DNA of 64,000 nucleotides from Alphaproteobacteria bacterium (GTDB taxonomy: Bacteria; Pseudomonadota; Alphaproteobacteria; CASFRQ01; SAAU01). Both the position numbers and the translations under genes were made by a program. Below, one piece after another: positions 1-8,604 of this stretch (its first letter is position 1; the number at the start of each line of letters is the position of its first letter). The stretch lies in the NCBI GenBank assembly GCA_009929265.1, contig SAAU01000005.1, positions 51,898 to 115,897 on the forward strand. Reading direction: 5' to 3'. The notes under the pieces were generated by a model, which was given only the letters and a program-made list of their open reading frames with translations, searched no databases and was not told where the DNA came from.

Positions 1-439
1 GGATATAGTCTTTCTTATTTTTCTCTTTATTTTGGGAAAATCTTAAACGCAACTTTTTATCTTCGTCGTAAATAGAAAAGCCTATTAGGTCTACGCGGCA
101 TTCATAAATATGAGAATCCTTTGCGTGAGCTTCTTTGAAATAAATAGGATTTGTTAAAAGACTAGCGTCTCCCATCCGTTCTAAATTTTTAAAACCTCCA
201 AAATAACTTTTAGCTTCGGCTAAATCAGCTTCTTTTAAGAAGGCTTCGATTCTGTCTTTTGTTTTTTTCAAGGGAGAAATGTTTTTAAGAGTATGTCCGT
301 TTAAGGAGTTCTTTCCCTCTTGATTTGATAATATAAATCCTGAAGGGATGTCTTGAATATACCGCATCACCTGGCCAAAACATGTAATTGGATTTTTTTC
401 AAAAAGAGGGATGTTATTCATTGCATCAAATATTTCCAT
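1..439 (-). CDS. Hypothetical protein, 3' end outside the window
   Basis: An open frame of 146 codons starts at an ATG at 437-439 and runs leftward out of the window without a stop. An AGGAG-type ribosome binding site sits seven bases before the ATG. The visible part starts MEIFDAMNNIPLFEKN and is soluble-looking, with no signal peptide or membrane segment. It is rich in Lys, Glu, Phe and Asn and carries no motif I recognise. A plausible promoter lies just upstream. Coding potential is good, but the function is unknown and the C-terminal part is missing from view. Confidence 0.7.
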   Translation of the reverse strand, partial: MEIFDAMNNIPLFEKNPITCFGQVMRYIQDIPSGFILSNQEGKNSLNGHTLKNISPLKKTKDRIEAFLKEADLAEAKSYFGGFKNLERMGDASLLTNPIYFKEAHAKDSHIYECRVDLIGFSIYDEDKKLRLRFSQNKEKNKKDYI

Positions 440-474
440 AGGGTTTCTCCTGTTTTATTCAAAATAATTTAAAA

Positions 475-503
475 AGGGTAAGATGATTTTTATATTTTGT
501 CAA
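475..503 (-). promoter_or_regulatory. Putative sigma-70 promoter for the edge gene
   Basis: On the minus strand a perfect TTGACA (498-503) is followed, after 17 bases, by TACCCT (475-480), a weak -10. It lies about 40 bases before the start codon of the leftward gene. The -35 is strong and the -10 match is poor, so this is tentative. Confidence 0.4.
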
Positions 504-598
504 TAAATTTTTCAAGAAAAAATAATATTGTTATGAAGACATTGAAAATAAAAAGAATTTTCTTAAAATTAAAAAAGAAAGGGAACGTCCCTCAAAAA

Positions 599-625
599 AA
601 TCTTCCTTAAAAAACAAGGAAGATT
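599..625 (-). terminator. Intrinsic terminator-like hairpin
   Basis: AATCTTCCTT (599-608) pairs perfectly with AAGGAAGATT (616-625) around a seven-base loop. On the minus strand the stem is followed by seven T residues (594-600). It stands downstream of rpmE as a second hairpin after the one at 674-700. Its 18-base core recurs at 1843-1860. Confidence 0.65.
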
Positions 626-673
626 CGATTCTTTAAGTAAAATTTAAAGAAGAAAATAAAATGAGGACATTAA

Positions 674-700
674 AAAAGCCCTCTGTTTAAGAGAGCTTTT
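674..700 (-). terminator. Intrinsic terminator of rpmE
   Basis: An 11-base inverted repeat with one mismatch (AAAAGCCCTCT at 674-684, AGAGAGCTTTT at 690-700) lies about ten bases past the rpmE stop. On the minus strand the stem runs into a T-rich stretch, the usual form of a rho-independent terminator. Confidence 0.65.
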
Positions 701-710
701 ATTGATTTTT

Positions 711-929
711 TTAGCTTTTGAAGTTTGAAAAACGTTTTTTAAACTTAGCTAATTGTCCGCCAGCATTGATTAAGCGATGAACACCCGTCCATGCCGGGTG
801 AGCAAGTGGATCAATATCCAAACGGACTGTGTCCCCAGCTTTACCAAGAGTTGACCGCGTTTTAATTTCTGAGCCGTCAGTCATCACCAATGTGACGTCG
901 TGGTAATCAGGATGAATGCCTTTTTTCAT
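711..929 (-). CDS. rpmE: 50S ribosomal protein L31
   Basis: This 72-residue protein starts [20 protein letters not shown] and ends in AKFKKRF, the alphaproteobacterial form of L31. L31 sits on the central protuberance of the 50S subunit and bridges to the 30S. No cysteine is present, so it is the zinc-independent (C-minus) type. The frame stays open to 1025, but the ATG at 927-929 gives the family's normal length and has GGAG upstream. Two hairpins follow the gene. Confidence 0.95.
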   Translation of the reverse strand: MKKGIHPDYHDVTLVMTDGSEIKTRSTLGKAGDTVRLDIDPLAHPAWTGVHRLINAGGQLAKFKKRFSNFKS

Positions 930-1037
930 AATAGTATACTCCACATAATCTTTTAAGTCGAAAAGACTTATACCTGTTTTAAAAACAAAAATCAAGTGTT
1001 TCTTTAAAAAAAGTAAAGAAACCAAGTTTTGAAGGGT

Positions 1038-1745
1038 TTACCTTTTGAATTTAATAACTTCCACTTTGTCTAAAGGTGAAACGTTTTCCTTATATCCTAA
1101 GGGGCGGAGTTCAATACGAGTTGAATGAATGCCTTTTTCGACGAAATAAGAACGCATGGCCAAGGCCCTTGAAAGAGAGAGGCGTCGTGCTTTGTGTCCT
1201 GTTTCGTCAATTAAAGAAGCATAGGATTGAAGGCGTAAATTAACATCGGGATTCTTTAAAAGAAAGCGGTATATTTTTTCAAGTTCTTTTTCAGCATCAA
1301 AAGAAATGACAGAAGAGTCGGGCGCAAAAAGAACAACTCCAACACATCCTGATTCAGATTGACACAACGTTTTTTCCTTTTTTTCTTCTTTTTTAGGTAA
1401 AACAGCGGAGGTTTCTTTTTGAGGGGGTTCTTTTAAAAGAGGGGCTTTTTTTACATCCATTTTTTGAGAAAGTTCCTTTTCTTTTTGAGGAGCCTTCTTT
1501 TCATTGAGATTTTCTTTTTTAGGCTCCTTTTTTTGAAGCGGAATTTTTAAAGAGGGCTCCTTCTTTTTTTCAAGGGAGGCTTTTTTAAGGAGGGGAGCTT
1601 CCTTTACATGAGTTTCTTTTGGGGTTTGTATTTTTTCTTCTGTTGGGGAAGGGGTGTTCATTTCGTCCAATACGTCCCAGTTAATTTGAACCCCTTGCGC
1701 AAAACTAGGGCTAGACAATACTAAAAATATCAAAAAATAAAGCAT
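1038..1745 (-). CDS. OmpA-domain envelope protein with Lys/Pro/Glu-rich linker
   Basis: The 235-residue product has a signal peptide (about residues 1-17, ending SFAQ), a low-complexity Lys/Glu/Pro linker at about 31-125, two cysteines (128 and 134), and a C-terminal OmpA/MotB-like domain from about 137. That domain shows the FAPDSSVISFDAEKELEKI start and the ARRLSLSRALAMRSYF helix that precede peptidoglycan contacts in this family. The likely role is a periplasmic protein binding the cell wall through its C-terminus. The linker could span the periplasm or bind acidic polymer. Family membership rests on the last 100 residues; there is no beta-barrel. Confidence 0.8.
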   Translation of the reverse strand: MLYFLIFLVLSSPSFAQGVQINWDVLDEMNTPSPTEEKIQTPKETHVKEAPLLKKASLEKKKEPSLKIPLQKKEPKKENLNEKKAPQKEKELSQKMDVKKAPLLKEPPQKETSAVLPKKEEKKEKTLCQSESGCVGVVLFAPDSSVISFDAEKELEKIYRFLLKNPDVNLRLQSYASLIDETGHKARRLSLSRALAMRSYFVEKGIHSTRIELRPLGYKENVSPLDKVEVIKFKR

Positions 1746-1839
1746 TTTATCCTCTTTTTTTCGTTTTCCTTATTTTAATTGAAAAGAAAAAGTTATCAAT
1801 GTTTTTTTCAAAAAAAAGTAAACTTTTAAAAGAAAAAGA

Positions 1840-1864
1840 CGCTCCTTAAAAAACAAGGAACGCC
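1840..1864 (-). terminator. Terminator-like hairpin after suhB
   Basis: CGCTCCTT and AAGGAACG form an imperfect stem around AAAAAAC, about 20 bases past the suhB stop. The minus strand continues into T-rich sequence. The core TCCTTAAAAAACAAGGAA is identical to that in the hairpin at 599-625. Confidence 0.55.
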
Positions 1865-1883
1865 TTTTAGAGAAAAGAAAGGC

Positions 1884-2768
1884 TTAAAGTTTGATGTTTA
1901 ATTGTTGCTTTATTTTTTGTGCATTTTTTTCGTTGCAAGAAATTAAAACAGAAGCTTTCCGGAGGCTTTCAAAATCATTCTTTCCTTCTTCATTGAAAAG
2001 AACGCCACCTGCTTCTTTAACAAGCAAATATCCCGCTGCCATATCCCAAACTTTTAAATTTTGCCCGATATAGGTTTCAACTTGGCCCGCAGCTACATGA
2101 GCTAGCCCGATTGAAGCTGCCCCAAAGCCTCTTACGGCAAGGTAAGAATCGGAAAATCCTGAGGAAAGGAATTTATTTTTGGAACAAAGAGAAGTTAATT
2201 CTAAAAGACTTTCCGATAATTTTGTCCGTCCAGAAACGCGTAAACGGCGTGTTCCTGTTGGTATCATAACAAAAGCTCCATCCCCTTTTTCTGCATAGTA
2301 AAGTTCGTTAGAAATAGGGGTATAAATAACGCCCGCAATGATTTCATTTCCTTCCATTAAAGCCAATGAAATAGAAAAATAAGGAAGCGCGTGGATAAGA
2401 TTTGATGTGCCGTCCAAAGGATCCAAAACCCAATTCATATTTGATCCATTTTGGGCAGGAACAATGCCTTTTTCCTCGGAAATAAAGCCGTAATCAGGTC
2501 TATCTTCTGAAAGGGTTTCCATAATGATTTGTTCGGCTTTTAGATCTGCTGTTGTCACAAAATCTTTAGGAGCCTTTTGCATAACCTGTAAATGTCCCAA
2601 TTCGCCAAAATCCCGTAAAAGACGGCGCCCTGCTTTTTGGCAAGCTTTAATCATAATATTAAGGTTTGGCGAAAGAGAAGAAAGCATTTTTTCTTCCCGT
2701 GTTTTTTCGCGTTCCATATCTTTTTCAAAACGTTTTTGAAGAGGTCTGTGTTCTACTGTAAAGGCCAT
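1884..2768 (-). CDS. suhB: Inositol monophosphatase family protein (SuhB-like)
   Basis: A 294-residue Mg-dependent sugar/inositol phosphatase. The metal-binding motifs are all present: SEEKG (about 97-101), WVLDPLDGTSN (about 113-123) and WDMAAGYLLVKEAGG near the C-terminus. The family hydrolyses myo-inositol-1-phosphate or related phosphate monoesters, and SuhB also modulates transcription of rRNA in some bacteria. The ATG at 2766-2768 overlaps the efp stop as TAATG, which supports translational coupling. The family usually starts near MLSSLSP, so the internal ATG at 2687 (preceded by GGGAAG) is a real alternative. Confidence 0.9.
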   Translation of the reverse strand: MAFTVEHRPLQKRFEKDMEREKTREEKMLSSLSPNLNIMIKACQKAGRRLLRDFGELGHLQVMQKAPKDFVTTADLKAEQIIMETLSEDRPDYGFISEEKGIVPAQNGSNMNWVLDPLDGTSNLIHALPYFSISLALMEGNEIIAGVIYTPISNELYYAEKGDGAFVMIPTGTRRLRVSGRTKLSESLLELTSLCSKNKFLSSGFSDSYLAVRGFGAASIGLAHVAAGQVETYIGQNLKVWDMAAGYLLVKEAGGVLFNEEGKNDFESLRKASVLISCNEKNAQKIKQQLNIKL

Positions 2769-3331
2769 TATTTTGCTCTTTCAACATAAGTGCAGTCCGC
2801 TGTTGCAACAACGATTTTATCCCCTGCGTTAATAAAAGGAGGAACTTGAATTTTTAATCCATTTTCCAAAAGGGCGGGTTTGTAAGAGGTTGTCGCCGTT
2901 TGCCCTTTGATAGAGGGTTCGGCTTCTGTCAAAGTCAGCGTGACATGAGCAGGTAAGTTGACCCCAATAGGTCTTGCTTCAATGAAAGCAACACTTACTT
3001 CCATTCCGTCTTCTAAGAAAGGAGCCCGTTCGCCCAAAATTTCTTCATTAACAGCAAACTGTTCGTAAGTTGTCTTGTTCATAAAAATGAAGTTTTCCCC
3101 TTCTTTATAAAGGAATTGACAATCTAATTCTTCACTTATCAATTTTTCAACCGTATCAGCTGTCCGCCATCTTGCGTTTGTTTTGACACCTGTATCAACG
3201 TCGCGCATATCGACTTGAATAAAAGCGCCGCCTTTTCCAGGTTGAATAAGATTGATTTTAATGACAGACCATTGTTTTCCCTCATACTCAATGACCCAGC
3301 CTGGACGAATCTGGTTTGCTTGTTGTTTCAT
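2768..3331 (-). CDS. efp: Elongation factor P
   Basis: EF-P (187 residues) relieves ribosome stalling at polyproline by binding between the P and E sites. The three-domain length is normal. The loop IQPGKGGAF carries the conserved lysine (K33, equivalent to E. coli K34) that is beta-lysylated by EpmA. The epmA gene is divergent from this one across 150 bases, so the target residue and modifying enzyme are side by side. The first modification enzyme, EpmB, is not in the window. A good promoter lies at 3374-3402, and suhB follows with a one-base overlap. Confidence 0.96.
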   Translation of the reverse strand: MKQQANQIRPGWVIEYEGKQWSVIKINLIQPGKGGAFIQVDMRDVDTGVKTNARWRTADTVEKLISEELDCQFLYKEGENFIFMNKTTYEQFAVNEEILGERAPFLEDGMEVSVAFIEARPIGVNLPAHVTLTLTEAEPSIKGQTATTSYKPALLENGLKIQVPPFINAGDKIVVATADCTYVERAK

Positions 3332-3373
3332 TTTTTGTTTACCTTTCTTATATAAAGAGTTATGATGCGACAG

Positions 3374-3402
3374 AATTTAACAGATTGCGCCGGAAATTTC
3401 AA
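3374..3402 (-). promoter_or_regulatory. Putative efp promoter
   Basis: TTGAAA (3397-3402), a 17-base spacer, and TAAATT (3374-3379) on the minus strand, about 45 bases before the efp start. Confidence 0.55.
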
Positions 3403-3482
3403 TCCTGTTTTAAAAAATAATTCAAAACTCTGATTTTTTTGATAAAAAGCGGGGATAAAAAGAGGTATCGTGAAGACTCAAA

Positions 3483-4541
3483 ATGACAAATAAATGGTGG
3501 GATAGAGAGAATTTTTCCTTAAAAAAAGAAGGGTTATTAAAAAAGGCTCTTTTTTTGAAAACGATTCGAAATTATTTTGAAAAAGAGGGATTTGTGGAGG
3601 TGGACACCCCCGCTTTGCAGGTTTGCCCTGGTATGGAGGTTCACTTAAAGGCTTTTGAAACAAAGTTGGTTGAAACGTTTGGGCAAGAAGAAAAGACAAT
3701 GTTTCTTCATACCTCGCCAGAGCTTTCAATGAAAAAGCTGCTCTCTGCTGGAATGGAGAGAATTTATACGTTTGCCCATGTTTTTCGCAATGAAGAACGT
3801 TCCCAAAAACACCATCCAGAATTTACGATGATCGAATGGTATCGTGCAAAAGAAGATTATATCTCTATGATGAAAGATACGGAAAACATCATTTTATCTA
3901 TGTCAAAAGCAGGGGGCGTTTCTTGTTTTAAAAGACGAGATGAACAAGGACAAATAAAAGAGTGTTCTTTAACCGAAGGTTTTGAATATTTAACGGTTAA
4001 AGAGGCTTTCCTAAAATACGCAGGATTTGATGTGTTCAAGACGATTGAGGAGGGAAATCCGTTAGAACCTTCCCCAAAAAAGATTATGAAAGAAGCGGAA
4101 AAACTGGGTATTTTTTATAGTCAAACCGACAGATATGAAGATGTCTTTTTTCGGATTATGTTGGAAAAAGTGGAGCCCAAAATTGGACGAGAACGCCCTA
4201 CATTTATTTATGAATATCCCACTTGTTTAGGGGCGTTGGCGCGTAAAAAACCGACCGATGAACGCGTCGTGGAACGCTTTGAACTTTTTGCTTTAGGGGT
4301 GGAGCTTTGCAATGCGTTTTCAGAATTGACCGATGAAAAAGAACAACGGGAACGCTTTTATCACGATCAACGCTTGAAAAAAGAGCTTTATGGCGATTTT
4401 TATCCGATTGATGAGGACTTTATGGCAGCTCTAAAACAAATGCCAGAGGCGGCAGGAAATGCCCTTGGGGTGGAACGGGTGATTATGCTTCTTCTAGGGG
4501 CAGATAAGATTGAAGATGTGCTGTGGGTTCCAGTGGCCTAA
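3483..4541 (+). CDS. epmA: EF-P--(R)-beta-lysine ligase
   Basis: A 352-residue class II lysyl-tRNA synthetase paralog lacking the anticodon-binding domain (also known as GenX, PoxA or YjeA). Motif 2 is seen in HVFRNEERSQKHHPEFTMIE and motif 3 in GNALGVERVIMLLLG. The start NKWWDRENF and the stretch DTPALQVCPGMEVHLKAF match EpmA rather than LysS. It attaches beta-lysine to the conserved lysine of EF-P. It lies divergent from efp, and the target lysine is present there. The start at 3483 has only a weak ribosome binding site (GTGAAG). Confidence 0.95.
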   Translation: MTNKWWDRENFSLKKEGLLKKALFLKTIRNYFEKEGFVEVDTPALQVCPGMEVHLKAFETKLVETFGQEEKTMFLHTSPELSMKKLLSAGMERIYTFAHVFRNEERSQKHHPEFTMIEWYRAKEDYISMMKDTENIILSMSKAGGVSCFKRRDEQGQIKECSLTEGFEYLTVKEAFLKYAGFDVFKTIEEGNPLEPSPKKIMKEAEKLGIFYSQTDRYEDVFFRIMLEKVEPKIGRERPTFIYEYPTCLGALARKKPTDERVVERFELFALGVELCNAFSELTDEKEQRERFYHDQRLKKELYGDFYPIDEDFMAALKQMPEAAGNALGVERVIMLLLGADKIEDVLWVPVA

Positions 4542-4570
4542 AATATAAAAAGAAAGAAAAAGGGTATAAA

Positions 4571-6895
4571 ATGGATATTTTTGATTTAACAGATGATGAA
4601 AGTTTTGACGTTCCTTTTGAAGCTAAAGAACAAAAAGGGGTTCGTAATGTTTATAAGGAAGATCAAGAAAATGCCCTTTTAAAAAGCCTTAATAAAGAGC
4701 AATTAGAGGCTGTTCAAACGACCGAAGGGGCTTTATTGGTTCTTGCCGGAGCCGGGACCGGAAAAACAAGAGTTTTAACCACAAGAATTGCGTATTTAAT
4801 TCAAAAGAATTTATGTCGTCCATATGAATGTATGGCTGTCACGTTTACAAATAAAGCCGCCTCAGAAATGAAAGAGCGACTCTTTAATATGATAGGGCCC
4901 GTTGCGGGGGATGTTTGGCTGGGGACATTCCATAAAATCGGCCTTAAAATCTTGCGTCGTCATGCACAAGAGGTGGGGTTATCTTCTGATTTTAATATCT
5001 TTAATCAGGACGATTCCTTTCGACTTTTGAAACTGATTTTAAAAGAATATGATGTAGATGTGAAAAAGTATTCTCCCAAAAGTTTGGCAGAGGTCATAGA
5101 CTCTTTTAAAAATAAAGGCTTTTTACCAGAGTCCCTTCCAAAATCGCTTGAGGCAGGAGCGTCTTTTCCCAAAAGCGGGTTCTTTTATCGTGAATATCAA
5201 GAGCGTTTGAGAACCTTGAATGCGGTGGATTTTTCCGATTTATTGTTGCTTTCTTTTGAGGTGCTTAAAAATAATCCAGAGCTTGCCCTCAAATACCAAC
5301 ACCAATTTCGATACATTTTGGTGGACGAATATCAAGACACCAATATCATCCAATATCTATGGCTAAAGCTTTTGGCAAAAGGGTATGGAAATTTATGTTG
5401 CGTGGGAGATGACGACCAATCCATTTATTCTTGGCGTGGGGCGGAAGTTGAAAATATTTTAAGGTTTTCAGAGGATTATCCTAAGGCTAAAACCATTCGA
5501 TTGGAAAGCAACTATCGTTCAACGGCCGAAATTTTGGGGGCGGCTTCCTCCTTAATTGCGCATAATAAAGGCCGTTTGGGAAAGACTTTACGTGTGGCTC
5601 CAACGCATCTTTTGGAAGGTAAACAAGTGGAGGTAAAAGGCTTTTGGGATTCGAAAAAAGAGGCCTATTTTGTGGCCGAAGATGTTTCCTATAATCGAAA
5701 GGGACGGCGCCTTTCCGATTTGGCGGTCTTGGTGCGCGCCAACTTCCAAACGCGTGAGTTTGAAGAGGCCTTTTCAAAAGAAGGCATTGCCTATAAAGTC
5801 ATTGGGGGCTTTCGGTTCTATGAACGGGAAGAAATCAAGGATATGATTGCCTATTTAAGGGTGGTTGCGCAACCCAAAGATGATATGGCCTTTGAGCGGA
5901 TTGTCAATAAACCAAAGCGCGGGATTGGGGCAGCATCCCTTGATAAATTACGCGAATTTGCAGCCTCTAGTCACCAATCTCTTTTTGAATCGATTGACGC
6001 CTATCCTTCAAATAAAGGGGCGTTTGCGCATTTAAGAGAGATTAAGGCGCTCTTTGTCAAATGGCAGGAGGATTTGGAAGTTTTGCCGTTCTTTGAAGTT
6101 GCAAAAGAGGTGCTTTACGAATCAGGCTATATGAAAATGTGGAAAGATGAAGCAAGCTTTGAAGCCAAAGGGAAAGTTGAAAACTTAGGCGAATTATTGA
6201 GTGTGATTTCAGCAGATTTTGAAACAATTACCGCCTTTTTAGAACATGTCAGTTTAGTGATGGATACCGATGAGCTTTCCAAAGATGATTGCGTGAATAT
6301 TATGACGCTTCATGGGGCAAAAGGGCTTGAGTTTTCAAAGGTCTATTTGCCAGGTTGGGAAGAGGGAATTTTCCCCCATCAGAAATCTCTTGACGAAGGG
6401 GAGAAAGCCTTGGAAGAAGAGCGTCGTTTGGCCTATGTTGGCTTGACGCGCGCAAAAGAGGAAGCCGTTATTTCCTTTGTTGCCAATCGTCAGGTTTATG
6501 GACAGTGGCAGGCCTCTATCGCGTCCCGCTTTTTGTCCGAAATTGATTCGAAATACTTAAAAACCTCTTCCCAAATGGGAATGCAATCGTCTTTTGAAAA
6601 CAAAGAGGATGAAAACTTTGATGAGCCCTATCAAAACGCCTCAAACTTCTTTAGAAATAGAGGGGCAGCGTCTCCTCAAAAAGGATTTTCGAATTCATCT
6701 TTATCGCGTTCAACAACCTCGTTAAAAAAGAATGAAGCGGTGACTGAAAACGGGATTAAACGCGGATCACAAGTCTATCATGAGATTTTTGGCTATGGCG
6801 TTGCGGTGCAAGTCGATGGCAATAAAGTTGAGGTTTATTTTGAAGGCTTAGGACGCAAAAAGCTTATGAGTCCGTTTCTTGAAAAAGTAAAATAA
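4571..6895 (+). CDS. uvrD: ATP-dependent DNA helicase, UvrD/PcrA family
   Basis: A 774-residue superfamily 1A 3'-5' helicase for nucleotide excision and mismatch repair or replication restart. Motifs run in order: Q motif LNKEQLEAVQ, Walker A GAGTGKT (about residues 60-66), VDEYQDT, GDDDQSIYSWRGA, SNYRSTAEIL, MTLHGAKGLEFSKV and ERRLAYVGLTRAKE. The last 45 residues (VYHEIFGYGVAVQV to the end) form the PcrA/UvrD tudor-like tail that contacts RNA polymerase. The frame is open from 4523, inside epmA, but the ATG at 4571 gives the normal N-terminus. The gene follows epmA by 29 bases and may be co-transcribed. Confidence 0.94.
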   Translation: MDIFDLTDDESFDVPFEAKEQKGVRNVYKEDQENALLKSLNKEQLEAVQTTEGALLVLAGAGTGKTRVLTTRIAYLIQKNLCRPYECMAVTFTNKAASEMKERLFNMIGPVAGDVWLGTFHKIGLKILRRHAQEVGLSSDFNIFNQDDSFRLLKLILKEYDVDVKKYSPKSLAEVIDSFKNKGFLPESLPKSLEAGASFPKSGFFYREYQERLRTLNAVDFSDLLLLSFEVLKNNPELALKYQHQFRYILVDEYQDTNIIQYLWLKLLAKGYGNLCCVGDDDQSIYSWRGAEVENILRFSEDYPKAKTIRLESNYRSTAEILGAASSLIAHNKGRLGKTLRVAPTHLLEGKQVEVKGFWDSKKEAYFVAEDVSYNRKGRRLSDLAVLVRANFQTREFEEAFSKEGIAYKVIGGFRFYEREEIKDMIAYLRVVAQPKDDMAFERIVNKPKRGIGAASLDKLREFAASSHQSLFESIDAYPSNKGAFAHLREIKALFVKWQEDLEVLPFFEVAKEVLYESGYMKMWKDEASFEAKGKVENLGELLSVISADFETITAFLEHVSLVMDTDELSKDDCVNIMTLHGAKGLEFSKVYLPGWEEGIFPHQKSLDEGEKALEEERRLAYVGLTRAKEEAVISFVANRQVYGQWQASIASRFLSEIDSKYLKTSSQMGMQSSFENKEDENFDEPYQNASNFFRNRGAASPQKGFSNSSLSRSTTSLKKNEAVTENGIKRGSQVYHEIFGYGVAVQVDGNKVEVYFEGLGRKKLMSPFLEKVK

Positions 6896-6962
6896 GGCCT
6901 TAAAAAACAAAAGAAGCTTTGGAAAAAGAAAGGCAAAAGTTAAAATTTTGTTTCTTTTTTGC

Positions 6963-6991
6963 TTGTGAAAAAATCAAAATTTGAATACACT
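6963..6991 (+). promoter_or_regulatory. Putative proS promoter
   Basis: TTGTGA (6963-6968), a 17-base spacer, and TACACT (6986-6991) lie about 95 bases before proS. They stand in the AT-rich gap after uvrD. Confidence 0.45.
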
Positions 6992-7035
6992 CTTTTTTGT
7001 AAAGAAATGACTTTACATTGTTTTTATGGAAAAAT

Positions 7036-7058
7036 CGATTTTTTAACATAAAAAATCG
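7036..7058 (+). repeat. Perfect hairpin in the proS leader
   Basis: CGATTTTTTA (7036-7045) and TAAAAAATCG (7049-7058) form a ten-base perfect inverted repeat with a three-base spacer. One more wobble and one more A-T pair extend it outward. It ends about 28 bases before the proS ATG and would be in the transcript from the promoter at 6963. It could be an attenuating hairpin, a terminator remnant, or an operator. Confidence 0.5.
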
Positions 7059-7086
7059 GTGTTAATATTTTTTTAAGAGGATTAAA

Positions 7087-8604
7087 ATGGAATCTATCAC
7101 AAAACGCATGGAAAATTATCCATCATGGTATCAGGATGTTGTTAAAGCTGCAGATATGGCAGAAAACTCTCCCTCTCCAGGATGTATGGTTATGAAGCCC
7201 TGGGGGTACGGCGTTTGGGAACAGATTCAAAAAGCATTGGATAAAAAAATCAAAGATACAGGGCATGAAAACTGTTATTTCCCTTTGTTTATTCCACTTT
7301 CCTTCTTTCAAAAAGAAGCTGATCATGTGGAGGGGTTTGCCAAAGAAATGGCCGTTGTCACCCATAGCCGATTGACCAAAAATGAAGACGGAAAATTAGA
7401 ACCAGGTTCCAAGCTTGAGGAGCCTTTGATTGTGCGTCCAACGTCCGAGGCAATTATTTCTGAATGCTTTTCAAAATGGATAACCTCTTATCGGGATTTG
7501 CCTGTTAAGATTAACCAATGGGCCAATGTGGTGCGTTGGGAAATGCGTCCTCGTTTATTCTTAAGAACGCGTGAGTTTTTATGGCAAGAAGGGCACACAG
7601 CCCACAGAACATTTGACGAAGCCGAAGCTGAAGCCCAAACAATGTTAAGAGTGTATCAAAGCGTGTGTGAGGACTTTTTGGCGATGCCTGTTTTAATTGG
7701 GAAAAAACCTCAATATGATAAATTTGCAGGCGCTGTTGATACCTATTGCCTTGAAGCAATGATGCAAGATGGGCGCGCTTTGCAAGCAGGAACCAGTCAC
7801 TTTTTGGGGCAAAATTTTGCAAAATCTGCTAATATTTCATTTCAAAATGAAAAAGGAAAGCAAGATTATGCTTATACAACCTCTTGGGGGGTCACAACCC
7901 GTCTTATTGGGGGCGTGATTATGAGCCATGGGGACGATGATGGTCTTCGGATGCCGCCTAGAATTGCGCCATACCAAGTGGTGATTTTGCCAATTTCTAA
8001 AAAAGAAGAGGATGCCGAAAAAGTAGGCGCCTATGTGGATGCTTTAACCCAAAAATTGAACCAATTGACAGCTTTTGGCGAACCTATTCGCGTGAAGGTG
8101 GATGATAGCTTAAAGGCAACACCAGATAAATTCTGGAGCTGGACAAAGAAAGGGGCGCCTTTCATTTTTGAAGTGGGGCCGAGAGATGTTGACGGGAATA
8201 ACGTTATGGTGCGTCATCGGTTAAAGCTTGGCACAAAAGAGGGGAAAGAAATTCTGTCTTTGGATGCGCTTTTGGAAACCTTGCCGTCTATGATTGAGAA
8301 AATTCAAGAGGACCTCTTCCTTGAAGCTAAAACCCGTTTTGACGAAAATATCAGAACAGATATTGATACACCAGAGGCGTTTAAGGCTTACTTTGAAAAC
8401 AATAATGTTTTCCTTGAGGGGGCAAAAACACCTGTTGGATTTGTGCGGGCTAAGTGGTCTGAAGACGAAGTCACAATTGAGATGATGAAAGAAATGAAAA
8501 TTTCAATTCGTGCCATTCCTTTTGATCAATCAGGAACGGAAGGGATTTGTCCTTTAACAGGTAAAAAAGCAACATTGGATGTGATTTATGCACGCTCTTA
8601 TTAA
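7087..8604 (+). CDS. proS: Prolyl-tRNA synthetase, archaeal/eukaryotic-like type
   Basis: A 505-residue class II synthetase charging tRNA-Pro. It has the archaeal/eukaryotic (type 3) architecture: no editing insertion between motifs 2 and 3, and a C-terminal extension ending in aromatic YARSY after a CPLTGKKA element. Typical elements are CMVMKPWGYGVWE, RPTSEAIISECFSKWI, RTREFLWQEGHTAH and TSWGVTTRLIGGVIMSHGD. Most alphaproteobacteria, including Rickettsia, use the bacterial-type enzyme, so this gene was probably acquired. Only one Cys of the usual C-terminal zinc cluster region is obvious. It overlaps lolC by 17 bases. Confidence 0.95.
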   Translation: MESITKRMENYPSWYQDVVKAADMAENSPSPGCMVMKPWGYGVWEQIQKALDKKIKDTGHENCYFPLFIPLSFFQKEADHVEGFAKEMAVVTHSRLTKNEDGKLEPGSKLEEPLIVRPTSEAIISECFSKWITSYRDLPVKINQWANVVRWEMRPRLFLRTREFLWQEGHTAHRTFDEAEAEAQTMLRVYQSVCEDFLAMPVLIGKKPQYDKFAGAVDTYCLEAMMQDGRALQAGTSHFLGQNFAKSANISFQNEKGKQDYAYTTSWGVTTRLIGGVIMSHGDDDGLRMPPRIAPYQVVILPISKKEEDAEKVGAYVDALTQKLNQLTAFGEPIRVKVDDSLKATPDKFWSWTKKGAPFIFEVGPRDVDGNNVMVRHRLKLGTKEGKEILSLDALLETLPSMIEKIQEDLFLEAKTRFDENIRTDIDTPEAFKAYFENNNVFLEGAKTPVGFVRAKWSEDEVTIEMMKEMKISIRAIPFDQSGTEGICPLTGKKATLDVIYARSY

